From a virus, in IMG/VR virus record IMGVR_UViG_3300009187_000021, positions 1 to 64,000 of that record: a DNA stretch of 64,000 bases; one strand, written 5' to 3'. Positions 54,686-61,901 of the stretch are shown one piece after another; positions within the stretch are counted from its first letter, which is position 1, and each line of letters opens with the position of its first letter. A program made the position numbers and the translations under genes. The notes under the pieces were generated by a model. It was not told the origin of the DNA. It made no database searches and worked only from the letters and a program-made list of their open reading frames with translations.

Positions 54686-55633
54686 TCACGGTGGCGTAGT
54701 ATTTGCTGAATCGAATCCAGCATTTAAACTAACATCTTGATTAACATATGTGTCTGTGATATATGCTGATAAACTATCAACATTTGCAGTTGATGGTGAA
54801 TTAACAACTGCAATTAAAGAAGCAGGAACATTGGCATCTGCAACCTTTTTGTTAATCACAGAGAGTGCTGCCTCTGATGCTAGGGCTATGGTTCCTACGA
54901 CTCCAGACACCGTACTCGCCACTTCGTTTACTACGCTACCCACAACCTGACTTGCTACTCCACCAACCGCTGCAGCAGTGGATGCGACCACTGCACCAGG
55001 TAGTGCAGCGACTTGTGCTGCTGCATTTTTAACACCATTTGTAAAATTGACAAAACATTCTTGAATTAAAGCAAGAACTTTTGCCGGTAATGTTGTGATA
55101 AAGCTAATGATTTCTTGAATTTGAAATATCAAAGTCTCATACAATATTGCTGCCGCTACATATTCAGCAACTTCTTTTAATTTTTCATTGATCAGTCTGA
55201 TATATTTCTTTGCAACAGATACTGCTGATGATATTAATCCGGAAGGATCAAAGTTTAGTGCTACGATAATTCCTTTGATTGATAGTCTAAATGCATCTAT
55301 TGCCTGACCAATCAATGAACGAATAAGTGCGGCAGCAGCATTTCTACTATCAGCAATCGATTTCTTTATCAGAGTTACTGGATTTTCAATTACACCTAGA
55401 TTCAAATCTGTCGCTAGATTTATTGAAAACTTAAAGTCACATGAATGTGCCAAATCACTATTAGTTTTTGCAATAACAGTACCACCCATGAATGATCTTG
55501 AGATTGGCGGTGTTGTCTGAGCACCAACTGCACTAAAAGATATACCATCTGGTAAATATGGTATTAGAGTATTCCTAGTTTCAACTATTGTACTCTGAAT
55601 TCCATTAATTGCACTGGCTAATGTTTGTGCCAT
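54686..55633 (-). CDS. Unknown hub-region protein with hydrophobic Ala/Val-rich segment
   Basis: 315 residues; I do not recognise the family. The N-terminal about 75 residues (FSAVGAQTTPPISRSFMGGT, HSCDFKFSINLATDLNLG) look structural. The middle is helical (SIADSRNAAAALIRSLIGQA, LKEVAEYVAAAILYETLIFQ). Residues about 198-255 are an Ala/Val/Gly-rich stretch (PGAVVASTAAAVGGVASQVV) with membrane-interacting character. It is placed between the OB-fold protein and the spike protein, which in T4 are one polypeptide, so it probably packs in or around the central hub. A membrane-disturbing or tape-measure-associated role is possible but only inferred. Confidence 0.55.
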   Translation of the reverse strand: MAQTLASAINGIQSTIVETRNTLIPYLPDGISFSAVGAQTTPPISRSFMGGTVIAKTNSDLAHSCDFKFSINLATDLNLGVIENPVTLIKKSIADSRNAAAALIRSLIGQAIDAFRLSIKGIIVALNFDPSGLISSAVSVAKKYIRLINEKLKEVAEYVAAAILYETLIFQIQEIISFITTLPAKVLALIQECFVNFTNGVKNAAAQVAALPGAVVASTAAAVGGVASQVVGSVVNEVASTVSGVVGTIALASEAALSVINKKVADANVPASLIAVVNSPSTANVDSLSAYITDTYVNQDVSLNAGFDSANTTPP

Positions 55634-55635
55634 AG

Positions 55636-55995
55636 TTAAGTTTCCTGAATAGTATCATTGAATTGCGGTGAGAAACCTTTAGATGAGTTAAAGTTCACCT
55701 TCAATCCTGGCAAACAACCCATTACAACAGGTGATTGCCCACCCATACCATCAGTAAAGAAACCAATAACCCATTCACCTAGAACTGGCGTTGAGAACAT
55801 TTTAGTCCCACCGGTGACCGGATGCATAGGTAATGCCCACGGTAAATCATTTGTCGGAATTAGATTTAAATCGTCGGTGTGCCATCCAAAGATTCTAACT
55901 TTCAGGCGACCTAGTTTAAGTGGATCATCTCGTCTTTCAACTACACCCATCCACCATATAAATCCATCATGCCCCATTCTATTACTAAATGTCAT
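55636..55995 (-). CDS. Hub OB-fold protein, equivalent of gp5 N-terminal domain
   Basis: 119 residues. The sequence GFIWWMGVVERRDDPLKLGR, LKVRIFGWHTDD, LPWALPMHPVT and LGEWVIGFFTDGMGGQSPVV matches the OB-fold domain that begins T4-superfamily gp5 and related spike proteins. In T4 this domain sits between gp27 and the beta-helix. Here it is a complete, separate gene starting inside the end of the gp27-like gene (ATGA overlap), with the spike encoded about 1 kb further on. How the two reassociate is unknown. Confidence 0.83.
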   Translation of the reverse strand: MTFSNRMGHDGFIWWMGVVERRDDPLKLGRLKVRIFGWHTDDLNLIPTNDLPWALPMHPVTGGTKMFSTPVLGEWVIGFFTDGMGGQSPVVMGCLPGLKVNFNSSKGFSPQFNDTIQET

Positions 55996-57401
55996 TGATT
56001 TATCACCTTACTTATTGAGTTGTCATCATATGTTGATGCTGCTGCACCAAACGAATCTTTTGCCACTTCTAACACCGTTTCATATTTATTGTTGACACCA
56101 ATAATGTGTCTAACAGATGTTACTATATATGTACCAGAATGATACTCATCTTTTTCACCAGCATTGTTTCCTGATCCATCAGGTCCTCTTTGGGATGGCA
56201 GTATAACTTCAATCTTAGTTCCAACTGTCAGATTTGGATCACCTGATAATAGAATTCTGACTCTTGAATAGTTAAGTAATGCGAGTTGTGCTGTTCTATT
56301 TGGCACCCACACTTCTGCCCTAACATCATTTGCAACGCCATGTTGAATAGATTCATTGACAACAAGAGGAAGTTGTTTATGGTTGGTGTTTGTAGTTAAC
56401 ACTTTAAATACAGAATCATAATTTTCATTTGCTCTTTTACCTAATCTATTCTGTATATTACCGAGAACTGAACCTTCGTTTAGTGCAATTCCTTTTTTAA
56501 AGTAATTGTTATAATCAAATGTTGTCGCATTATACGTTCTCGCCAAAGGATCAATAGTTAATACTTTATTTGCAAAGACACCCATCGTTGTTCCATACAA
56601 CGAATCAAAAGTATCAAGAATATTATACGACTTGATACCAATCAGTCCAATACCAAGTTCTTTAGATGCACCGTCATCACCAACGTTTCTTGGTGTGTAC
56701 TTATACCTTGCGTATGTTTCCCGTTTGAATAGATTTTGAAGTGATACGAAATTGAAACCTTCTGAGTTCTCAAAGAATACATAATCTGCACCCTCACCCT
56801 TGGCAGGTAATGCATAGTTTGCCAACCAATTAATTAACTCGAATGGTTTTCTATAACCTAAAACAAAATCATATAGACCTTTTGTTCTTCCAACAAGAAC
56901 TTTTCTTTGTGATCCGTCACTAATCTGCATCATATCAGTTAAAATATTATATACAATTGATGAGATTTCTTGACCAGTATAAGATTTACTAATCTTCATC
57001 TGTTCTGATAGAAACAATTCCTCTGAACAGAAATGTAGTGTGTAGTTTTCACTTAAATTGTTTTGAATAACCCTTTCACCGACACGATAAACTCTAAAGT
57101 ATTTGTCAATCTCATATGCAGATTGTTGACCTTTTTTGAATTTGAGATGAAGGAATTCTGATCCATTCATACCTAATCTGTCTATCATCGAGATGGAATC
57201 ACTGATTAAAATCATACCAGTAATCGTACCGCGTGTGATATCTTCAAAGTATGACAGTTCTACCATCATAGATTTAAGACTAACAGTTTGTCTAGTTGCA
57301 ATTAAATCTATAGATGTGAGTGAGTATTCATCAGGAACTGTAATACCTGATGGTGCCTTGGCTGGTATTTCATTCGATACGCCAGTATCAGATATTGGCA
57401 T
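55992..57401 (-). CDS. Baseplate hub protein, gp27-like
   Basis: 469 residues (T4 gp27 is 391). Features: VELSYFEDITRGTITGMILI, LHLKFKKGQ, YFRVYRVGERVIQNNLSENY, LHFCSEELFLSEQMKISKSY and SSIVYNILTDMMQIS; then FVLGYRKPFELINWLANYAL. These fit the tube-like hub fold of gp27/gpD-type proteins, which join the tail tube to the spike. Order gp53, this gene, OB-fold gene is consistent with that role. The gp27 name is by context and motif; sequence similarity to T4 gp27 itself would need a profile search. Confidence 0.72.
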   Translation of the reverse strand: MPISDTGVSNEIPAKAPSGITVPDEYSLTSIDLIATRQTVSLKSMMVELSYFEDITRGTITGMILISDSISMIDRLGMNGSEFLHLKFKKGQQSAYEIDKYFRVYRVGERVIQNNLSENYTLHFCSEELFLSEQMKISKSYTGQEISSIVYNILTDMMQISDGSQRKVLVGRTKGLYDFVLGYRKPFELINWLANYALPAKGEGADYVFFENSEGFNFVSLQNLFKRETYARYKYTPRNVGDDGASKELGIGLIGIKSYNILDTFDSLYGTTMGVFANKVLTIDPLARTYNATTFDYNNYFKKGIALNEGSVLGNIQNRLGKRANENYDSVFKVLTTNTNHKQLPLVVNESIQHGVANDVRAEVWVPNRTAQLALLNYSRVRILLSGDPNLTVGTKIEVILPSQRGPDGSGNNAGEKDEYHSGTYIVTSVRHIIGVNNKYETVLEVAKDSFGAAASTYDDNSISKVINQ

Positions 57402-58093
57402 TATGTTCTCATAAGAATTTTAAATTGTTCTTCCATATCACCAGCAAATGCTTGATTTAATAACTTAATCTCTCGTCTACTTTCATTCAAATCATTTTCA
57501 TAGTCATATATGTATACGATGTTCTTAGATATTGCAACAGTAACTTGTGTGCCACCTGGAATATCATATGTCGTTGTAGATTCTGCCAGTGCATAGTAAT
57601 CATCAAAGTCGATTGAGTTTTTTGTTACTGTAACAAGATCCGATTCTAAATCAGTTGTAGTGGTAATCTTTTCGTACCTATAAACCGTAGATTGGACATA
57701 TGCGTAAACTAATTTATTCAACTCATCTTCAGTTAAATTTAAAGATTCTATTGTAACAGGATAATTTGTTGAGTTATATAATCTAATAAACTCCGCTTGA
57801 TACTTTGCAATCAAGTAATCAGTAAATGTCTGATAGTTCATCGGCCAATCCCACAATGGATCCATCAATTGATTCGAATACATAACGATCCAATACTTGT
57901 ATGGATCTCCATAATACTTGTGTGCAACAGTTTCTGGTGTATCACCTTCCTGAATATTGTACTTATAAAATACAATTGCATTGTCTTGCAAATCTTCTAG
58001 AATTCTTGCTCTTGCTAAGAGATTTGTCAGAAGAATATAATTACCATTCTGATCTTGATTTAAAACTTTAGGTAAGGTATCGAAGTATAACAT
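57401..58093 (-). CDS. 53: Baseplate wedge protein gp53
   Basis: 230 residues (T4 gp53 is 196). It contains DNAIVFYKYNIQEGDTPETV, AHKYYGDPYKYWIVMYSNQL and MDPLWDWPMNYQTFTDYLIA. This is the characteristic N-terminal half of gp53, including a LysM-like segment. gp53 joins neighbouring wedges around the hub in T4. The ATG is shared with the stop of the gp48 gene (one-base overlap), and the stop overlaps the next ATG in the same way, so it belongs to the minus-strand hub operon. Confidence 0.88.
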   Translation of the reverse strand: MLYFDTLPKVLNQDQNGNYILLTNLLARARILEDLQDNAIVFYKYNIQEGDTPETVAHKYYGDPYKYWIVMYSNQLMDPLWDWPMNYQTFTDYLIAKYQAEFIRLYNSTNYPVTIESLNLTEDELNKLVYAYVQSTVYRYEKITTTTDLESDLVTVTKNSIDFDDYYALAESTTTYDIPGGTQVTVAISKNIVYIYDYENDLNESRREIKLLNQAFAGDMEEQFKILMRT

Positions 58094-59223
58094 TAGTAAC
58101 CATCCTCGATTCTAGTCTTATCCACAATCTCAATTTCTCTAAACTGTAGGGAGAGTTTAGTCTGAACTGGTTCACCACCATCATATGTTGCCCAACCAAT
58201 TGGTGCATAATCCACTGACATATTTTCTAACACACATTGTGTAATTCTATTTACTCTTCTGTTCTCTTCACCGTTGTAAAAGAATTTAATTTTGAACATA
58301 TCAGGAACTTTAAAGAACATACCTTGTGTTCCGAACACACCATTTTTATTAATCTCTGGTGCTGATGCATATTTGAATTCGTATATAATTTTCTCAATAG
58401 CTAACGCTTCTTCTGCACTATATGGTGTTAATGTAAAATCGAATTGAAATGTTCTAAATCCAACGGATTGGAACAAGACTTGCAGTTGTGGATTAATAGC
58501 TTGTCCAATTCCTCGATTTAATAATTGTGATACTGCTTGACCATCTTTAACTAATCCTGCTTTTCCTAATAGAGTTCCTGCAAATTGACGAAGATATGGA
58601 TCATTACCAGCTGCATTCAAAATATTTGCCACAGATGGTGTGCCACCCGATGTCAGATTTCCAACAGCATTAATTACCGATGAACCAGCTTGTGCCAGAA
58701 AATATGGAGTGCCTAATGCGTCGGTCAAACTCTGTTCAGTATAAAATGCACTATAATTAACTTGTACGGTATCAGGAACATAAAGATTGATGTACGTTCT
58801 TGGTCTACGCACCACATCAGCCTGTGCAATAGTTTGAATTGCAGCAGATGTACCACTACCTAAATTTTTAGCTACACTTAAAAAATCTCTACCTAACGTT
58901 CCCAAACCAGGAATAAAAGAATCGAGAGCAAGAGTTGCTGCATCAGCTGCAATTTTTGTTGCATCTTTCTCTAAATTATCAACTAATTGTTTGCCTGTTT
59001 TTTGAAGATTATTTCCAATTTCATTATTGTATTTTGGATCTGGTTCAAGAATTGTAAAGTTTATGTAATGTCTACGAGACGAATCTGTGCCGAGATTTCT
59101 TGGATATTGATAAGTTGCTCTCTGATATTTGTTTTTATATAATGAACTTAATGGTCCACTAACTCCACCTGTTATGGAATCACCCGTTACAGAAGAAACA
59201 ATGCTTTTTAAACTGAGATCCAT
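58093..59223 (-). CDS. 48: Baseplate tail-tube cap gp48
   Basis: 376 residues (T4 gp48 is 364). Motifs: YQRATYQYPRNLGTDSSRRH, YINFTILEPDP, PRTYINLYVPDTVQVNYSAF, LFQSVGFRTFQFDFTLTPYS, QCVLENMSVDYAPIG and the ending KTRIEDGY. These match the gp48 family, which caps the hub and starts tail-tube growth. It is the first gene of the leftward operon, beginning 38 bases from the start of the rightward gp4 gene. A perfect TATAAATA box lies upstream in that gap. Confidence 0.87.
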   Translation of the reverse strand: MDLSLKSIVSSVTGDSITGGVSGPLSSLYKNKYQRATYQYPRNLGTDSSRRHYINFTILEPDPKYNNEIGNNLQKTGKQLVDNLEKDATKIAADAATLALDSFIPGLGTLGRDFLSVAKNLGSGTSAAIQTIAQADVVRRPRTYINLYVPDTVQVNYSAFYTEQSLTDALGTPYFLAQAGSSVINAVGNLTSGGTPSVANILNAAGNDPYLRQFAGTLLGKAGLVKDGQAVSQLLNRGIGQAINPQLQVLFQSVGFRTFQFDFTLTPYSAEEALAIEKIIYEFKYASAPEINKNGVFGTQGMFFKVPDMFKIKFFYNGEENRRVNRITQCVLENMSVDYAPIGWATYDGGEPVQTKLSLQFREIEIVDKTRIEDGY

Positions 59224-59253
59224 ATTTTTCCATATAGGGATTGATATATATTA

Positions 59254-59261
59254 TATTTATA
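59254..59261 (-). promoter_or_regulatory. Perfect T4-type late promoter for the leftward structural operon
   Basis: Reverse strand reads TATAAATA, 30 bases before the gp48 ATG and reaching the first base of the gp4 ATG. The 37-base divergent gap is the only promoter-sized region between the two gene sets. In T4, this box is recognised by the late sigma gp55; the equivalent factor lies outside the window. Confidence 0.7.
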
Positions 59262-59698
59262 TGTCATACAAGGGCAAATTTACTCCTAGAAATCCACGCA
59301 AATATCGTGGCGATCCACATAATATTATCTACCGATCAACGTGGGAATGCCGAGTTATGAGTTGGCTTGACACCAACGATAGTGTTATCGAATGGGCATC
59401 TGAGGAGTTATTCGTACCATATAAATCACCGATTGATGGTAAGATGCATCGGTACTTTCCAGACTTTCTAGTCAGATTCAAACAGAAAGATGGTACGACT
59501 AAAGTGATGATGATCGAAGTCAAACCAGAGAGACAAACAAAACCTCCAGTTAAGAAGTCTAGAGTGACAAAACAATACATTAACGAAGTTGTCACCTGGG
59601 GTACAAATGAAGCAAAGTGGAAAGCAGCATCTGAATACTGTCTTGATCGCGGATGGACATTTAAGGTGTTAACGGAGTATGATCTTGGGATTAAATAA
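59261..59698 (+). CDS. 4: Head completion protein gp4 (gp50-type)
   Basis: 145 residues from MSYKGKFTPRNPRKYRG; the longer open frame to 59129 runs into gp48 and is rejected. Motifs: IIYRSTWECRVMSWLDTND, EWASEELFVPYKSPIDGKMH, RYFPDFLVRF and MMIEVKPERQT. The pair PDF and EVKP fits a PD-(D/E)xK nuclease-like core of the TnsA type, as noted for T4 gp4. In T4, gp4 is needed to complete the DNA-filled head before neck addition. The length is normal (T4 gp4 is 150). Confidence 0.88.
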   Translation: MSYKGKFTPRNPRKYRGDPHNIIYRSTWECRVMSWLDTNDSVIEWASEELFVPYKSPIDGKMHRYFPDFLVRFKQKDGTTKVMMIEVKPERQTKPPVKKSRVTKQYINEVVTWGTNEAKWKAASEYCLDRGWTFKVLTEYDLGIK

Positions 59699-59715
59699 TC
59701 AACATAAATATATTC

Positions 59716-60318
59716 ATGAAAGCATCTACCCTAACAACATTAGCACAACAAAAGACTGGACTAGAATTAGAATTTCTATCCAGAAAGTCGATTGCATGGT
59801 ATAAAGATCAAATTCAAGGTATGAAAAATCCAACTAGACTTGCAAGAGAGATTGCAGTCGAACGGGATCGCCAGGGTAAAAGATTTCTAATGGGTGGACT
59901 GTATCATTACTATTATGATCCAAAGACTAAAGAAGAGTTGCCATACTATGATATATTTCCACTTGTGATACCGTTGCAGAAGTATCCAGATGGATTTCTA
60001 GGACTCAATCTTCATTATCTACCAATCACAATGCGAGCAACATTCATGGATAAACTCATGAACTTTGCAATTATGAACAAAGATGATGATCCGATGAGAC
60101 TCAGAGTAACCTATGATATTTTGAATGCAACGAATCGATATAAAGAATTCAGACCTTGTATTAAAAGATATTTGACATCACATATTGTTTCTAAAATTAT
60201 GACTGTGAAACCTCATGAGTGGGAGACGGCACTCTTTCTACCAACTCATCAGTTCAAGAAAGCACCTGTGTCAAGAGTACATAAAGATTCACGAGATCAA
60301 ATTAGAAGGACAACGTAA
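59716..60318 (+). CDS. Conserved T4-like protein of unknown role
   Basis: 200 residues. Distinctive segments: SRKSIAWYKDQIQGMKNP, RFLMGGLYHYYYDPKTKEEL, PYYDIFPLVIPLQKYPDGFL and GLNLHYLPITMRATFMDKL. I recall this protein in T4-like phages of aquatic bacteria near gp4 and the tail genes but do not know an established function. Aromatic-rich composition and position between gp4 and gp54-type genes suggest a head-tail joining or virion component. CATAAATA lies just before the ATG (59703-59710), too close to be a standard promoter. Stop and next ATG overlap (TAATG). Confidence 0.65.
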   Translation: MKASTLTTLAQQKTGLELEFLSRKSIAWYKDQIQGMKNPTRLAREIAVERDRQGKRFLMGGLYHYYYDPKTKEELPYYDIFPLVIPLQKYPDGFLGLNLHYLPITMRATFMDKLMNFAIMNKDDDPMRLRVTYDILNATNRYKEFRPCIKRYLTSHIVSKIMTVKPHEWETALFLPTHQFKKAPVSRVHKDSRDQIRRTT

Positions 60319-60965
60319 TGGCCGGATCTATTGCAGAATTCAAGGCTAGTTTTAGAACTGAATTAGCCAGACCTAATAAGTTTGACGTATTCATTCCAAT
60401 TCCAGTTGGATTAGCACCGTATATTACTATATCCAAAGCACTCAACTATCGATGTGAAAGTACCGATCTGCCTGGTAGATCGATTGCGACAACTACACAA
60501 AAGATTTATGGACCAGAAGAGAAGTTTCCATATCAGACTACTTTTAATGATATCAGTCTGACGTTTATCTGTACCGATAAGATGGAAGAGAAGTTATTCT
60601 TTGACGCATGGTTAGAGTATATCAATCCATCTGTGACATATAACTTTAAGTATAAGAAGAGTTACGCAAGTAATATCAGAATTAATCAGTATGATGTTCG
60701 CAATAAAGTTTCATACTCTGTTGACTTAATCGAAGCATTTCCGATTGCAATGAACGAAATGTCACTAGATTGGTCTGCTGATGGATACCATAAGTTGACA
60801 ATTACATTTGCATTTACAAAATGGAAAAACAATTCTATACAAGGTCTTGCGATGCAATTCCTTGAGACTGGGCAGATTTCTCCACTTGATTCTGTCATTA
60901 GAGGCGCAGCAGAAGGTGCAACAGGAATTTCAGTACCATCTATAGCTACAGCCGCGGGTTTTTAA
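60318..60965 (+). CDS. Tail-tube-fold protein, probable gp54 (tube initiator)
   Basis: 215 residues. Motifs: ARPNKFDVFIPIPVG, LNYRCESTDLPGRSIATTTQ, KIYGPEEKFPYQTTFNDISL, TFICTDKMEEKLFFDAWLEY and AFPIAMNEMSLDWSADGYHK. This is the gp19/gp54 tube fold common in T4-superfamily phages. Location next to gp26 and far from a sheath gene favours gp54, the protein that starts the tube on gp48; T4 gp54 is 320 residues, so this one is short. It could instead be a tube-like paralogue. Confidence 0.72.
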   Translation: MAGSIAEFKASFRTELARPNKFDVFIPIPVGLAPYITISKALNYRCESTDLPGRSIATTTQKIYGPEEKFPYQTTFNDISLTFICTDKMEEKLFFDAWLEYINPSVTYNFKYKKSYASNIRINQYDVRNKVSYSVDLIEAFPIAMNEMSLDWSADGYHKLTITFAFTKWKNNSIQGLAMQFLETGQISPLDSVIRGAAEGATGISVPSIATAAGF

Positions 60966-60981
60966 AATAAAGGAGTGAATT

Positions 60982-61707
60982 GTGGCATTACCGAAAATTG
61001 ATACACCAATATATAATCTTACATTACCATTGAGTAAAAAAGAGATTACGTTTAGACCATTTCTAGTAAAAGAACAGAAGAATCTTTTGATGGCAATGGA
61101 GTCAAATGACAAAGAGTCAATCGAAAGAAACATTCGACAAGTAATATACAACTGCACACTCACGAAAGGTGTTGACATTGATCGATTACCCGTGATTGAT
61201 GTTGAATTCTATTTTCTAAATCTTCGTGCCAGATCAGTTGGCGAAATGGTAGAGAACAAATATCGATGTGATAATATCGTTGAGGAGAGTTCGTGTGGCA
61301 ACATCATGGAATCTGAATTCAACATTCTAGACATTAAAGTAACCAACATCAAAGATGGTGATGATGTTATTCAGATCACCGATAAAGTGTCGATGAAGTT
61401 AAAGTATCCAGAATACTCAATCGTATCTCGATTATCTAATCTTGAAAGTATTTCTGATATTGCATTTGAAATGATTGCAGACTCTGTTGATTACATTTAC
61501 GATGGCGAACAGATGTATTATGCAAGAGAAACACCGAGAGAAGAATTAGTTGAGTTCATCGAATCACTCAATACAAATCAATTCAAAAAGATTGAAGAAT
61601 TCTTTTCTGATTTACCTAAGTTAGAAAAGAAGATTGAAATGCGCTGTATGAAATGTGGGTTTCAACACTCACTTGATGTACAAGGACTCGAAAGTTTTTT
61701 CGAATAA
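60982..61707 (+). CDS. 26: Baseplate hub assembly protein gp26-like, frameshift donor
   Basis: 241 residues; GTG start at 60982-60984 with AGGAG 7 bases before. Conserved parts: FRPFLVKEQKNLLMAME, IYNCTLTKGVDIDRLPVIDV, EFYFLNLRARSVGEMVENKY and KLKYPEYSIVSRL; this is the T4 gp26-type baseplate family. Cys residues in RCDNI, SCGN and RCMKCGF suggest a zinc-ribbon-like insertion split across the protein, as they make four-Cys pairing possible. The gene ends agT TTT TTC gaa taa, a classic -1 slippery site, so part of the translation probably continues into the next frame. The ordinary product ends FFE. Confidence 0.82.
   Translation: MALPKIDTPIYNLTLPLSKKEITFRPFLVKEQKNLLMAMESNDKESIERNIRQVIYNCTLTKGVDIDRLPVIDVEFYFLNLRARSVGEMVENKYRCDNIVEESSCGNIMESEFNILDIKVTNIKDGDDVIQITDKVSMKLKYPEYSIVSRLSNLESISDIAFEMIADSVDYIYDGEQMYYARETPREELVEFIESLNTNQFKKIEEFFSDLPKLEKKIEMRCMKCGFQHSLDVQGLESFFE
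61695..61701 (+). promoter_or_regulatory. Probable programmed -1 ribosomal frameshift site (T TTT TTC)
   Basis: Slippery heptamer in the correct X XXY YYZ phase of gp26, two codons before its stop. An AAGGA element at 61682-61686 lies about 9 bases upstream, close to the spacing of the internal Shine-Dalgarno that stimulates dnaX frameshifting. No obvious stable hairpin follows. Confidence 0.72.
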
Positions 61708-61901
61708 TATTTGGTCATGAGAATCTTAGAAACTATTATAAAACTAATTTTTCTTTGATGCAACATCATAAGTATAGTCTAACTGAACTAGAGAATATGA
61801 TGCCGTGGGAACGAGACATTTATGTTGGTATGTTAATTCAGTATATTGAAGAGGAAAATCTAAAACTAAAACAGAAGTTAAACGAACGAAGAATTAGATG
61901 A
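61701..61901 (+). CDS. Frameshift-encoded 66-residue extension of gp26 (hub assembly chaperone-like)
   Basis: Open in the -1 frame from the slippery site to TGA at 61899-61901. The first residues are RIIFGHENLRNYYKTNFSLM, then QHHKYSLTELENMMPWERD, then IYVGMLIQYIEEEN and a charged helix. The MMPWERDIYVGML motif resembles the hub assembly protein next to gp26 in aquatic T4-like phages. The frame before the first ATG (61758) already encodes plausible conserved protein, and that ATG lacks a ribosome site, so synthesis as a 306-residue gp26 fusion is favoured. The stop overlaps the next ATG (ATGA). Alternative: a separate 47-residue gene from 61758. Confidence 0.68.
   Translation, partial: RIIFGHENLRNYYKTNFSLMQHHKYSLTELENMMPWERDIYVGMLIQYIEEENLKLKQKLNERRIR

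Noticed and set aside
59129-59260. Longer N-terminus for gp4
   Set aside because: It would lie inside the gp48 gene on the opposite strand, and the family starts at MSYKGKF.
59703-59710. CATAAATA as a plus-strand promoter
   Set aside because: Only 5 bases precede the ATG at 59716, so the spacing does not allow a normal leader. Probably chance in AT-rich sequence.
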